Shown here in pieces: positions 18,152 through 26,408 of a stretch of DNA of 38,780 nucleotides. This DNA comes from Acetobacter sp. AN02 (GTDB lineage Bacteria > Pseudomonadota > Alphaproteobacteria > Acetobacterales > Acetobacteraceae): assembly GCF_029759835.1 (NCBI RefSeq), contig NZ_JAJJND010000015.1, positions 1 through 38,780 of the forward strand, in the 5' to 3' direction. Position numbers and translations under genes: made by a program. Under the pieces are notes generated by a model. The model did not search any database, was not told the origin of the DNA, and saw only the letters and a list, made by a program, of their open reading frames with translations. Positions within the stretch are counted from its first letter, which is position 1, and each line of letters begins with the position of its first letter.

Positions 18152-18266
18152 CGGGGGAGCATGTGTGAAAGCCTATAATTTCAGGTAAACATGGGGCTGC
18201 ACGGTTGCTCCTTGTGGCAGAATGTCCGATTGAAGCGTACCGATCCATAATTCCGGAGTTCTGAAC

Positions 18267-18518
18267 ATGACCGACACGCCTCCCGATCGTCTTTCCGTCA
18301 ATCCGATCAGCCCGTTTTTCAACAATGAGCTTCTGGCGCGTGGTGTGGGCGTGCGGTTCAAGGGTGTTGAGAAGCACAATGTCGAGGAATACTGCATCAG
18401 CGAGGGCTGGGTGAAGGTGGCTGTCGGCAAGACTCTGGATCGTCAGGGGAATCCCATGACCATCAGGCTGTCCGGCCCTGTCGAGGTCTGGTTCAAGGAT
18501 GACAGCCCTGCTTCCTGA
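18267..18518 (+). CDS. DUF3297 family protein
   Basis: An 83-residue soluble protein matching DUF3297: DRLSVNPISPFFN at the N terminus, GVGVRFKGVEKHNVEEYCISEGWVKV in the middle and GPVEVWF at the end. Its function is not known to me; some database entries carry a misleading glutathione peroxidase name. GGAG lies eight bases before ATG 18267. It sits 80 bases upstream of the sulfide:quinone oxidoreductase gene on the same strand and may share a transcript. Confidence 0.85.
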   Translation: MTDTPPDRLSVNPISPFFNNELLARGVGVRFKGVEKHNVEEYCISEGWVKVAVGKTLDRQGNPMTIRLSGPVEVWFKDDSPAS

Positions 18519-18598
18519 TCCGTTCTCAGATGTAGACAGGCATCCCCTGATCGCCGCATGCTGCCCGGAATACCGGAGCAGCAGAAGGAAGATGAGAG

Positions 18599-19849
18599 AT
18601 GAGCGAGACATCCGCATCTGAAGCTTTTACCGTCGTTATTGTCGGGGGCGGCACGGCCGGCATAGCCATTGCCGCGCGTCTGAAGCGCCAGCGACCGCAG
18701 CTTTCCGTTGCCGTGATTGATCCCTCCACGACCCATGCCTATCAGCCCGGCTGGACGCTTGTGGGAGCGGGGGTGATCCCGCTGAGAAAGACCCTGCGTC
18801 AGGAAGGCGGCGTCATTCCGAAGGGTGTTACGTGGCTGCGGGCTTCCGTTGCCTCGTTCGAGCCTGATGAGCGGATGGTGACGCTGTCTGACGGGCGGCG
18901 TGTCGGCTATCGCCGTCTTGTGGTCTGTCCCGGGCTTCAGCTGGACTGGGACGCGATCGGGGGGCTTTCCGCGACGCTTGGGAAGAACGGGGTCTGCAGT
19001 AACTATTCCGCGGCGGGTGCTGAATACACCTGGACCTGTCTGCAGACGTTTTCCGGCGGTGTTGCGCTGTTCACGCAGCCGCCGATGCCGATCAAGTGCG
19101 CGGGTGCTCCTCAGAAGATTGCCTATCTTGCAGCTGATTACTGGCGCAGGGAGGGAATTCTCAACCGGGCGGATGTGGAATTCTGTCTTTCCGGTGATGC
19201 GCTGTTCGGTGTGGGGTATTACCGCCCTGCCCTTCAGAGCTACGTGGATTATTACGGGATCAACGTGCAGTACAAACACACGCTGACTGCTGTTGATGGT
19301 CCCGGGAAGACGGCGACGTTTAAGGTGACGGGGCCGGACGGGTCCGAGACGAGCGTTACGAAGAAGTTCGATATGCTTCACGTTACGCCGCCGCAGAGCG
19401 CGCCGGATTTCATCAGGTCCGGTCCTCTGGCGAATTCCGGCGGCTGGCTGGACATCGATCCTGCGACACTGATGCATACGAAATATGACAATATTTTCGG
19501 CGCGGGCGATGTTCTGGGGACGTCCAATGCCAAGACGGCGGCGGCGGCACGGGCTCAGGCGCCTGTTGTGGTGACCAATCTGCTGGCGTCTCTTGACGGG
19601 CATCCGATACCGGCGAGCTATGACGGGTATGGTGCCTGCCCTCTGACGGTGTCTTACGGCAAGGTGGTGCTGGCTGAGTTCCTGTATGGCGGGAAACCGG
19701 CTCCGAGTTTTCCGTATGACCAGAGGAAGGCCAGCCGGTTTGCCTGGTTCCTCAAGGCTCATGTCTTCCTGCCGATGTACTGGCACATGATCCTTAAGGG
19801 GACGGATCCGCAGGTGCCTCATCATCAGGAATGGGCGAAAGAGTCCTGA
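18599..19849 (+). CDS. Type II sulfide:quinone oxidoreductase-like flavoprotein
   Basis: Predicted to oxidise sulfide and pass electrons to the quinone pool at the inner face of the membrane. The 416-residue protein has an N-terminal FAD Rossmann motif VVIVGGGTAG (12-21) and a second FAD contact NIFGAGDV (298-305). The two redox cysteines fall in PIKCAGAPQKI (C167) and YGACPLT (C347), as in the mitochondrial SQOR/HMT2-like type II group; the third cysteine used by type I enzymes is not obvious. The C terminus (WFLKAHVFLPMYWHMIL) is amphipathic and probably membrane-attached. No persulfide dioxygenase or rhodanese is adjacent. Confidence 0.82.
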   Translation: MSETSASEAFTVVIVGGGTAGIAIAARLKRQRPQLSVAVIDPSTTHAYQPGWTLVGAGVIPLRKTLRQEGGVIPKGVTWLRASVASFEPDERMVTLSDGRRVGYRRLVVCPGLQLDWDAIGGLSATLGKNGVCSNYSAAGAEYTWTCLQTFSGGVALFTQPPMPIKCAGAPQKIAYLAADYWRREGILNRADVEFCLSGDALFGVGYYRPALQSYVDYYGINVQYKHTLTAVDGPGKTATFKVTGPDGSETSVTKKFDMLHVTPPQSAPDFIRSGPLANSGGWLDIDPATLMHTKYDNIFGAGDVLGTSNAKTAAAARAQAPVVVTNLLASLDGHPIPASYDGYGACPLTVSYGKVVLAEFLYGGKPAPSFPYDQRKASRFAWFLKAHVFLPMYWHMILKGTDPQVPHHQEWAKES

Positions 19850-19858
19850 TACTGATCT

Positions 19859-19915
19859 GCAGGTAGCAGGTAGCAGGTAGCAGGTAGCAGGTCGTTTTTC
19901 CTGCCTGCTACCTGC
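19859..19915 (+). repeat. Heptamer tandem array forming a slippable terminator-like hairpin
   Basis: Four full copies of the 7-mer AGGTAGC and a partial fifth (19861-19892) are followed by CGTTTTT and then a complementary CCTGCCTGCTACCTGCC. The array can pair with the right arm in several registers. It lies just after the SQR stop and could act as a bidirectional terminator; the T run sits in the loop, not after the stem, so termination on the plus strand is uncertain. Confidence 0.6.
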
Positions 19916-19983
19916 CATGAATTTACATAATATTTCCAATATTGTAACAAACTGTGGTTCTGTCTCATCCAGCTTACAGGATC

Positions 19984-20652
19984 ATGGTATTGCGTCTGAA
20001 ATCTTCATGCGGTGTTCTTGTTCTTTCTCTGCTCGGGCTTGCTGCCTGCGCCGAGGAGAACTCAAGAACGCTCCCCGTTCCTCCGGTCAGTTCGGCTGTG
20101 GTTCCGTATAACGGCCCCCGTGTAAGTATTGCTGCAGGTAAATTTGCCAACCGGTCAAACTATATGAACGGTATTTTCTCTGACGGTATTGATCGTCTGG
20201 GAAATCAGGCGCGCACGATTCTGCTGACCCGTCTGCAGCAGAGTGGTCGTTTCAGTGTTCTTGATCGTGACAACCTTTCCGAGTCCCGTCTTGAGTCCGG
20301 ATTTCTGCATCAGGGCCAGTCGATTCAGGGTGCGCGCTACCTGATCACCGGTGATGTGACGGCGTTCGGCCGCAAGGAGACCGGGGATATGCAGCTGTTC
20401 GGCATTGCCGGTCAGGGGCGGAGCCAGGTTGCCTATGCCAAGGTGAGCGTGCAGATCGTCAATCCTCTGACGTCTGCTGTTGTCGCGACGAGTGAGGGGG
20501 CTGCCGAATACAGCCTGTCCAGCCGTGAGGTGCTCGGTTTCGGCAGTACGGCCAGCTATGACTCCACGCTCAATGGCAAGGTTCTTGATCTTGCGATTCA
20601 GGATGCGGTGAATCATCTGTCCTCCCAGGTTGATGCCGGCACCCTTCGCTGA
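19984..20652 (+). CDS. CsgG-family outer-membrane lipoprotein
   Basis: A ~222-residue lipoprotein. The signal peptide ends in a lipobox LAAC (VLVLSLLGLAAC). The mature part matches the CsgG/HfaB-like fold: VSIAAGKFANRSNY, QARTILLTRLQQSGRFSVLDRDNLSE, GARYLITGDVTAFGR and AKVSVQIVNPLTSAVVATSEG. CsgG itself forms the curli secretion pore, but no curli genes are here; the next two genes are DUF4810 and DUF799, the conserved three-lipoprotein arrangement also seen in Neisseria. The start is uncertain: ATG 19984 is very close to AGGA, while a TTG at 19990 is better spaced. Confidence 0.82.
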   Translation: MVLRLKSSCGVLVLSLLGLAACAEENSRTLPVPPVSSAVVPYNGPRVSIAAGKFANRSNYMNGIFSDGIDRLGNQARTILLTRLQQSGRFSVLDRDNLSESRLESGFLHQGQSIQGARYLITGDVTAFGRKETGDMQLFGIAGQGRSQVAYAKVSVQIVNPLTSAVVATSEGAAEYSLSSREVLGFGSTASYDSTLNGKVLDLAIQDAVNHLSSQVDAGTLR

Positions 20653-20681
20653 TCCGTTCCTCCCGAAAAACAGAGTTTCCA

Positions 20682-21110
20682 ATGATGTTACGCAAAACGT
20701 CTCTTGCGAGCCTGGCCTTTCTCGGCCTGCTTTCAGGTTGTGGCCAGTCCCAGCGGCCTCTTTATTACTGGGGGAATTATCCTGACCAGACCTATGCCTA
20801 TCTGAAGGGGCAGACAGATCCCCAGTCTCAGGTTCTTGCCATGGAGAAGGATGAGCAGCAGGCTCAGGCGCAGAATCTGGCGCTACCTCCGGGTTTTCAT
20901 GCTCATCTCGGACTACTGGATGCCGCGAGCGGCCGGGGCGATCTGGCTGCTCAGGAGTTCACTCAGGAAAAGACGCAGTTTCCTGAAGCCGCGCCCTATA
21001 TGGATTTTCTGCTGAAGAATATGGGTCAGGTCCGGACGGTGGCTGCTGTCTCGCCTGCCCCTGCCTCCGCTCAGCCGGCTGCGACCGGCAGTGCCGCTGC
21101 GTCGAAATAA
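20682..21110 (+). CDS. DUF4810 lipoprotein
   Basis: A 142-residue lipoprotein with lipobox LSGC after a hydrophobic signal (LASLAFLGLLSGC). The mature N terminus RPLYYWGNYPDQTYAYLKG is the DUF4810 hallmark; the middle PPGFHAHLGLLDAASGRGDLAAQEF looks like a TPR-type helix pair. The C-terminal tail is Ala/Pro/Ser-rich. It lies 29 bases after the CsgG-like gene and seven before the DUF799 gene. Its role is unknown; it probably works with its two neighbours at the outer membrane. Confidence 0.83.
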   Translation: MMLRKTSLASLAFLGLLSGCGQSQRPLYYWGNYPDQTYAYLKGQTDPQSQVLAMEKDEQQAQAQNLALPPGFHAHLGLLDAASGRGDLAAQEFTQEKTQFPEAAPYMDFLLKNMGQVRTVAAVSPAPASAQPAATGSAAASK

Positions 21111-21117
21111 GGAAAAG

Positions 21118-21774
21118 ATGATGAATATACGTACTTCTTTTCGTATTCTGGCCAGCGCCTCTCTTATGCTTGTTCTGAGTGCCTGTGGCAGTTCGGAGCC
21201 GAAGATCGATTATACGGCCTTCCGGGATGCCAAACCCAGGAGCGTTCTTATTCTGCCTCCGGTCAATCAGACGACGGACATCTCTGCCACGCCGGGGATG
21301 CTGTCCCAGATGGGTCATCCTCTGGCTGAAGCCGGGTATTACGTGATTCCTGCGGCTGTGGAATCCGAGACGTTCAGGCAGAACGGTCTGGATACGCCGA
21401 ACGATATTATCCAGGTTCCTGCTGCGAAGCTGAGGCAGATTTTCGGTGCTGACGCCGCACTTTATACGACCGTGACCCAGTATGGTTCACATTACCATGT
21501 CGTCGACAGCACGGTGTCGGTTGCGGCATCCGCCAAGCTTGTCGATCTCCGGACGGGCAGCGTTCTGTGGAGCGGTACGGGTTCCGCCGTCCAGCAGTCG
21601 AGCGGTGGAAATCTGCTTGGCATGCTTGTGAGTGCGGCAGTTTCTCAGGTCGCGAACAGTCTTTCTGACGCAAGTTACGGGCTTGCCGCTCAGGCCAGCC
21701 GGAATCTTCTTGCGGTCGGACCTCCGAACGGCCTTCTTTACGGGCCGCGCTCCCCGAAATACGGGACGGACTGA
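21118..21774 (+). CDS. DUF799 (GNA1162-like) lipoprotein
   Basis: A 218-residue lipoprotein starting at ATG 21118 with AAGGA five bases upstream. The signal ends in LSAC (LMLVLSAC). SVLILPPVNQTTDISATPGMLSQMGHPLAEAGYYVIP is typical of the GNA1162/DUF799 family, whose fold resembles the N-terminal domain of TolB. ALYTTVTQYGSHYHVVDSTV and GSVLWSGTGSAVQQS continue the domain. The exact role is not established; surface-lipoprotein and transport functions have been suggested for the Neisseria homologue. It closes the three-gene operon. Confidence 0.83.
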   Translation: MMNIRTSFRILASASLMLVLSACGSSEPKIDYTAFRDAKPRSVLILPPVNQTTDISATPGMLSQMGHPLAEAGYYVIPAAVESETFRQNGLDTPNDIIQVPAAKLRQIFGADAALYTTVTQYGSHYHVVDSTVSVAASAKLVDLRTGSVLWSGTGSAVQQSSGGNLLGMLVSAAVSQVANSLSDASYGLAAQASRNLLAVGPPNGLLYGPRSPKYGTD

Positions 21775-21783
21775 GGAGAATGA

Positions 21784-21810
21784 GGAGCGTGTTTCCTGCA
21801 CGCTCCTTTT
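21784..21810 (+). terminator. Rho-independent terminator of the lipoprotein operon
   Basis: An 8-bp stem GGAGCGTG / CACGCTCC (21784-21791 with 21799-21806) with a seven-base loop is followed by TTTT. It sits ten bases after the DUF799 stop and before the convergent lutC stop. Confidence 0.8.
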
Positions 21811-21828
21811 CTGTTTATTCCGGCCTGT

Positions 21829-22419
21829 TTACCCGGGCATGAAAATGACGTTCAGGGAGCGTACGCCCTGTGCGCCCCGGATCAGGACGCCTTCGATATC
21901 GGCTGTTGCGGACGGGCCGGTATGGAATACGGCGTAGTGGCCTTCCCGGAATTCGGGCTGTTTATAGGCATTGTGCAGGTTGAAGACTATTTTTGCCGGA
22001 TCGAGAAGCACGAAGAGGTGCTGCGGCAGGTATCCCAGCGTGTTGATCTTCAGGAGGCGGTCGGTGAAGCAGACTGATCCTGTTTCCGCCACGCCGAAAG
22101 CGGCGCGGACGACGCCGATTTCCACATCTGCGAGATCTGCGGGGAGCGTGTTATCTTCCAGTGAGGTATCTCCCTGGAACTCCGGGACCACGGAAAGGAT
22201 TTTCCCCGGGTTCTGCGCCTGCATGTCTTTCAGATCCGCGAAGGGATCTCCGTTGCGGGGCTCGGAGAGTTTGCCGCCCATGCGCTGCAGTGTCTGGATG
22301 AACTGCGGTCTGAGATCCTGTGGTGGTGCATCATCGAAAAGCGGAACGACGGGATGCGGGAAATCGCCGGCGGGACGGTTTCTACGGATGGCTTCAAAAA
22401 TCGCATCACGGCTGCTCAT
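21829..22419 (-). CDS. lutC: Lactate utilisation protein C (LUD domain)
   Basis: Third subunit of the LutABC iron-sulfur L-lactate dehydrogenase complex. The 196-residue protein has the LUD domain: DVEIGVVRAAFGVAETGSVCF, LPQHLFVLLDPAKIVFNLHNAY and the C-terminal GPSATADIEGVLIRGAQGVRSL. The start ATG overlaps the lutB stop by four bases (ATGA), so translation is coupled. Confidence 0.92.
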   Translation of the reverse strand: MSSRDAIFEAIRRNRPAGDFPHPVVPLFDDAPPQDLRPQFIQTLQRMGGKLSEPRNGDPFADLKDMQAQNPGKILSVVPEFQGDTSLEDNTLPADLADVEIGVVRAAFGVAETGSVCFTDRLLKINTLGYLPQHLFVLLDPAKIVFNLHNAYKQPEFREGHYAVFHTGPSATADIEGVLIRGAQGVRSLNVIFMPG

Positions 22420-23870
22420 TCTGAAACATCCTTCTTTTTACCGGCACGGTTGCGTGCATACCACTGATGGAAAGTTTCCCTGGGGGCATGCGGCATCTCG
22501 CGTCCGCGCCCCCATGTATTCAGGCGGTTATAGAGCATGAAGCGCGGCAGGTGCCTCAGTGTGCTGTTGGCGAGCGGCAGGCCTGCGCGGTAGAGCTTCG
22601 GGCTTGCGAGAATTTCCCCGGCGGCTTTCATCATCGCCTTTTTGGCAAAGGGGATTTCCCCGACTGAGGCCAGTTCTTTCCGCCAGTCCGCGATCTGTTC
22701 ATGGATATTGATTTTGACCGGGCAGACATTCGTGCAGCTTCCGTTCATTGTCGATGCGAACGGGAGATTTCTGTATTTATGCTTGTTGAACGTCGGATCC
22801 AGGATGAGGCCGATCGGTCCTGCATAGGTTGCGCCGTAGCTCAGTCCGCCGCTGCGCCGGAAGACGGGGCATGTGTTCATGCAGGCGCCGCAGCGGATAC
22901 ATTTGAGCGACGTCCAGAATTTTTCCATTCCGAGGCGTGTCGTGCGTCCGTTATCGACCAGCACGATGTGCATCTCTCCGCCTTTGCGCGGGCCCCGGAA
23001 ATGCGAGGTGTACTGTGTGATGGGAGATCCCAGTGCGGAGCGGGAGAGCATCCGGACGAATACGGGGAGATCGTCGAGGCGCGGAATGACCTTTTCGATC
23101 CCCATCGATACGATGTGCAGCGGCGGCGTGTTGGCTGAGAGGTCTGCGTTGCCTTCGTTGGTGCACACGACCACGGTGCCTGTTTCCGCGACGGCGAAAT
23201 TACATCCGGTCATGCCGGCATCGGCATCCAGGATCAGGGGGCGTGTGGTTTCCCTCTGCTGTTCCGTGAGATAATGCACATCGTCATTATCCGGGTCCGT
23301 GCCGAGTGTTTTTGAAAACACCTGAGCCACGTCCGAGCGCAGTTTGTGTACGGCGGGGACCACGACATGGCTTGGCATTTCCCCGTCGAGCTGCTGGATG
23401 CGCTCTCCGAGGTCGGTCTCGATGACGGAAATTCCGTTTTCTGCCATGCTGTGCCGGAAATCGCATTCCTCGGTCAGCATGGACTTACTTTTTATGAGCT
23501 TTTTCGCGCCGTGTTTTTTCAGGATTTCCAGCACGATGCTGTTATGTTCCTGGCCGTCTTTTGCCCAGTGAACATGAATTCCGTTTACTTTTGCGTTGGT
23601 CTCGAACTGTTCCAGATACTGGTCCAGATGCGTGAGGGTGTGCTGTTTGATATCTGAGGCCAGCTGGCGGAGATCTTCCCATTCCGGGATGATATGCATC
23701 TCCGCATCGCGTTTCTGCCGCAGGTCCCACAGCCGGGCGTCATGCATTTTCTGGTGGATCGGGGCGGCCATGAAGCGTCCGGCGGCTTCTGACTGATCGA
23801 CCGGGTGGTTTCCCCTGATGACCGCGCCTCTCGGCTGCGGTTCCGTGATCCCCGATGCTTTTTCCGTCAT
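22416..23870 (-). CDS. lutB: Lactate utilisation protein B (LUD plus ferredoxin-type domain)
   Basis: Electron-transfer subunit of LutABC. The 484-residue protein starts at ATG 23870, which overlaps the lutA stop by four bases; the much longer open frame upstream is a shadow of lutA. The N-terminal LUD domain contains SMLTEECDFRHSM, DADAGMTGCNFAVAETGT and CTNEGNADLS. The 4Fe-4S cysteines are C324, C327, C330, C334 (CIRCGACMNTCP) and C379, C383 (CTNVCP). A C-terminal DUF3390-like extension ends in a basic KKK tail. Confidence 0.93.
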   Translation of the reverse strand: MTEKASGITEPQPRGAVIRGNHPVDQSEAAGRFMAAPIHQKMHDARLWDLRQKRDAEMHIIPEWEDLRQLASDIKQHTLTHLDQYLEQFETNAKVNGIHVHWAKDGQEHNSIVLEILKKHGAKKLIKSKSMLTEECDFRHSMAENGISVIETDLGERIQQLDGEMPSHVVVPAVHKLRSDVAQVFSKTLGTDPDNDDVHYLTEQQRETTRPLILDADAGMTGCNFAVAETGTVVVCTNEGNADLSANTPPLHIVSMGIEKVIPRLDDLPVFVRMLSRSALGSPITQYTSHFRGPRKGGEMHIVLVDNGRTTRLGMEKFWTSLKCIRCGACMNTCPVFRRSGGLSYGATYAGPIGLILDPTFNKHKYRNLPFASTMNGSCTNVCPVKINIHEQIADWRKELASVGEIPFAKKAMMKAAGEILASPKLYRAGLPLANSTLRHLPRFMLYNRLNTWGRGREMPHAPRETFHQWYARNRAGKKKDVSE

Positions 23871-24613
23871 GCCCGTGCTCCGTTGAGGATCTGCGCGATG
23901 TGGATGTATTTCACATCGGTTCCGGCTCTGCGGGCGCAGCCTTCCTGGTGCAGGAGGCAGGAGCCGTCCGAGGACGTGACGTATTGTGCGCCGGAGGCCT
24001 GCTGATCCATGGCCTTGTCGTGGCCCATCTTTGCCGAGATGCCTTCCTCGAACACCGAGAACGTGCCGCCGAAGCCGCAGCATTCGTCCGGGCGGGAGAG
24101 TTTTACGATTTCCAGTCCTCTGACCTTGCTCAGAAGGTCGATCGGTTTGGAGAAGAATTCCTCGCGCCGTTCGGTCATGCTGGCGATGCGCAGGTTCCGC
24201 AGGGTGTTGCAGTTGTTGTGCAGGGCCACCTTGTGGGGGAATTCGGCCCAGGGGAATTCCTCCACCTTAAGCACGTCGTGGAGGAATTCCACGAGTTCGT
24301 AGGTGCGGGAGCGGACGTGTTTTACAGCGTCTGTCTGCTCCACGGCTGTCATGTTGTTCCGGACCTGGTTGGTGCAGCTTCCGGAGGGCATGACCACGTA
24401 GTCGTACTGTTCAAAATTGCGGACGAAGAGGGCCTCCGTTGCGGCGGCCTCCTTCTCGCAGCCGGTGTTGACCATCGGCTGTCCGCAGCAGGTCTGGTCC
24501 TGCGGATATTCAACATCCAGTCCGAAGCGTTCCAGGAGTTCCAGAGTGGCGACACCCACTTCCGGATGCAGCATGTCCACGTAGCACGGGACAAACAAAC
24601 CGACTTTCACCAC
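23867..24613 (-). CDS. lutA: Lactate utilisation protein A (CCG-domain Fe-S oxidoreductase)
   Basis: First subunit of LutABC. The 248-residue protein has two cysteine-rich CCG domains: residues ~9-110 (VPCYVD, TCCGQP, SGSCTNQ) and ~128-240 (HNNCNT, ECCGFGGTFS, SSDGSCLLHQEG). These domains bind 4Fe-4S clusters in the heterodisulfide-reductase/GlpC superfamily. It starts 41 bases downstream of pdc on the same strand with no visible terminator between, so read-through from pdc is likely. Confidence 0.92.
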   Translation of the reverse strand: MVKVGLFVPCYVDMLHPEVGVATLELLERFGLDVEYPQDQTCCGQPMVNTGCEKEAAATEALFVRNFEQYDYVVMPSGSCTNQVRNNMTAVEQTDAVKHVRSRTYELVEFLHDVLKVEEFPWAEFPHKVALHNNCNTLRNLRIASMTERREEFFSKPIDLLSKVRGLEIVKLSRPDECCGFGGTFSVFEEGISAKMGHDKAMDQQASGAQYVTSSDGSCLLHQEGCARRAGTDVKYIHIAQILNGARA

Positions 24614-24653
24614 TCTGCTCCTCAGTCACATTCGATACGCAGATCCCGTTTCC

Positions 24654-26330
24654 TCAGACCACCTGAGGCTTGCGGGAGTTTGCGGCCGCCACGAGCTTGC
24701 CCCAGCGGATGAGATCCTTCGTGCAGTCCGTGCGCTCAAGTGAGCATTCGATGATGGTCGGGCCCCGTCTGTTGGCCTGCGCCTTTGCGATGGCGTCTGC
24801 CAGTTCCGCACCTGTTGTTGCCTTCAGGCCGAGACCGTGACCCTCTCCGGCATTGAACACCTCCATCAGACCGGCATAGTCCCAGTTCTTGATATAGTTG
24901 TACGGACCGTCGTGGATGGCGATCTCGATAACATACCCTTTATTGTTGACAAGGAAAATGATCACCGGCAGCTCGTGGCGGACCATCTGGGCCATTTCCT
25001 GGGCCGTAAGCTGAAACGAGCCGTCTCCGACCATGAGCAGGTGCTGACGGTTTTCCGATCCGGCCGCGTTTCCGAAAGCGGACGGGACGGACCAGCCGAT
25101 ATGTCCCCACTGCATTTCCAGTTCGACGCGGGCGCCGCCGGGGAGTGCCATGCGGGTGGCGTTGAACCAGGAGTCACCCGTTTCTGCCGTCAGGGTCGTG
25201 TCGGGGGTGATGATCGCGTTGATCTGGCGCGTCATCTCGTCATTTGTCAGCGGGGCTGCCGGATCGGCGGCGGCGATTGTCTGCGGTTTGTATGTGCTGT
25301 TTTTTGCCGAGGCCGGTTTCGGATCGGCTTCCGCTGCGAGGTGATGCAGGAAGTCCTTCAGGGCCACGCCTTCGAACACCTGGCCTGCGACCGTGACGCA
25401 TGTCGGGTCTGCGACGAGGACGTTCTCTCCCTTTGGCCAGGCGGTCCAGCCTGCCGTGGAGTAGTCATTGAATACCGGAGCGAGGCAGATCAGGCCGTCT
25501 GCTTTCTCGACCAGCTCCTGTGTTCCCGGTGTTGAGACCTCTCCCCAGTAGAGACCGCGATATCCTGCGTGGTCTTCCGGGAAGAAGCTTTTTGCCGCGG
25601 CCATGATCGTCACGGCGCAGTCGAGGCGGTCTGCCAGGGCGACGGTTTCTTTCATGGCGTGTGCGGCGCGCAGCTTGCTTCCGACCAGCAGAACCACGTT
25701 TTCCCGCGTTTTGAGGAAGTCTTTCGTGGCTGCGACGGCGGCTTTGAGGCTGGCCTGATCGGAGGACGGTCTGACCAGGTGCATCGGGAACGCGCCGGGG
25801 CGGGCACATTCCGCGGAGGAGATGTTGCAGGCGATTTCCAGATAGGCCGGTTTGCTCTGCTTCAGGGCTTCCATGATCACGCGGTCGATCTTGGCCGGGG
25901 CGGTTGCCGCGTCGGTGATGCGCTCTGCCGCGCAGGTGACGTGGCGCACCATTTCGAGCTGATAGTCGTAGTCCGTGCCGCCGATCGTGTGGTGCAGGAC
26001 GCGGCCTGAGCCGTAGTCATTGCTGTTGGGGGAGCCTGAGATCAGAATGACCGGCAGGTTTTCCGCATGAGCACCGCCGATGGCGTTCATGGCCGAGATC
26101 GCGCCGACGCTGAAGGTCACGACGGCTGCGGCTGCGCCGTTTGCGCGGGCGTAGCCTTCGGCGGAGAAGCCGCAGTTGAGTTCGTTACAGCAGTAGATCT
26201 GCTCCAGGCCGTCGGCCTTCAGGAGCTGGTCCAGCAGGACCAGGTTATAGTCACCAGCGACGGCGAAATGCTTTTTCAGGCCGATCTGCACGAGGCGATC
26301 CGCGAGATACTGTCCGACTGTGTAGGTCAT
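24654..26330 (-). CDS. pdc: Pyruvate decarboxylase
   Basis: Thiamine-diphosphate enzyme converting pyruvate to acetaldehyde and CO2, rare in bacteria but typical of acetic acid bacteria and Zymomonas. The 558-residue length equals that of known acetic-acid-bacterial enzymes. The start ATG 26330 has GGAG seven bases upstream; the frame continues upstream without need. Key features are E50 in [16 protein letters not shown], the HH pair in LHHTIG, and the ThDP/Mg motif [11 protein letters not shown] ... VNNKGYVIE. The 78-base spacer upstream holds a perfect palindrome next to the lysR gene, and lutABC follows. The arrangement suggests joint use of lactate-derived pyruvate. Confidence 0.96.
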   Translation of the reverse strand: MTYTVGQYLADRLVQIGLKKHFAVAGDYNLVLLDQLLKADGLEQIYCCNELNCGFSAEGYARANGAAAAVVTFSVGAISAMNAIGGAHAENLPVILISGSPNSNDYGSGRVLHHTIGGTDYDYQLEMVRHVTCAAERITDAATAPAKIDRVIMEALKQSKPAYLEIACNISSAECARPGAFPMHLVRPSSDQASLKAAVAATKDFLKTRENVVLLVGSKLRAAHAMKETVALADRLDCAVTIMAAAKSFFPEDHAGYRGLYWGEVSTPGTQELVEKADGLICLAPVFNDYSTAGWTAWPKGENVLVADPTCVTVAGQVFEGVALKDFLHHLAAEADPKPASAKNSTYKPQTIAAADPAAPLTNDEMTRQINAIITPDTTLTAETGDSWFNATRMALPGGARVELEMQWGHIGWSVPSAFGNAAGSENRQHLLMVGDGSFQLTAQEMAQMVRHELPVIIFLVNNKGYVIEIAIHDGPYNYIKNWDYAGLMEVFNAGEGHGLGLKATTGAELADAIAKAQANRRGPTIIECSLERTDCTKDLIRWGKLVAAANSRKPQVV

Positions 26331-26387
26331 GAAAAATCTCCGTATGTGGACATCATGGCGCGCAGAATGAGCAGAGGTTCCCATAAT

Positions 26388-26402
26388 GTCCAATATATGG
26401 AC
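26388..26402. promoter_or_regulatory. Putative LysR-type operator upstream of pdc
   Basis: GTCCAATATATGGAC has perfect 5-bp arms around ATATA and contains TCCA-N5-TGGA, that is, the T-N11-A pattern of LysR-type sites. It lies 57 bases before the pdc start and six bases from the end of the lysR gene. A further TGGAC half site is at 26347-26351. A link to the adjacent LysR protein is inferred from position only. Confidence 0.5.
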
Positions 26403-26408
26403 GCCAAC

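Noticed and set aside
19859-19915. Tandem repeats as a possible CRISPR array
   Set aside because: Units are seven bases long and have no spacers; they form a hairpin instead.
22416-24083. lutB starting at 24083
   Set aside because: The extra 71 residues are a shadow of lutA; the ATG at 23870 overlaps the lutA stop and matches the family start.
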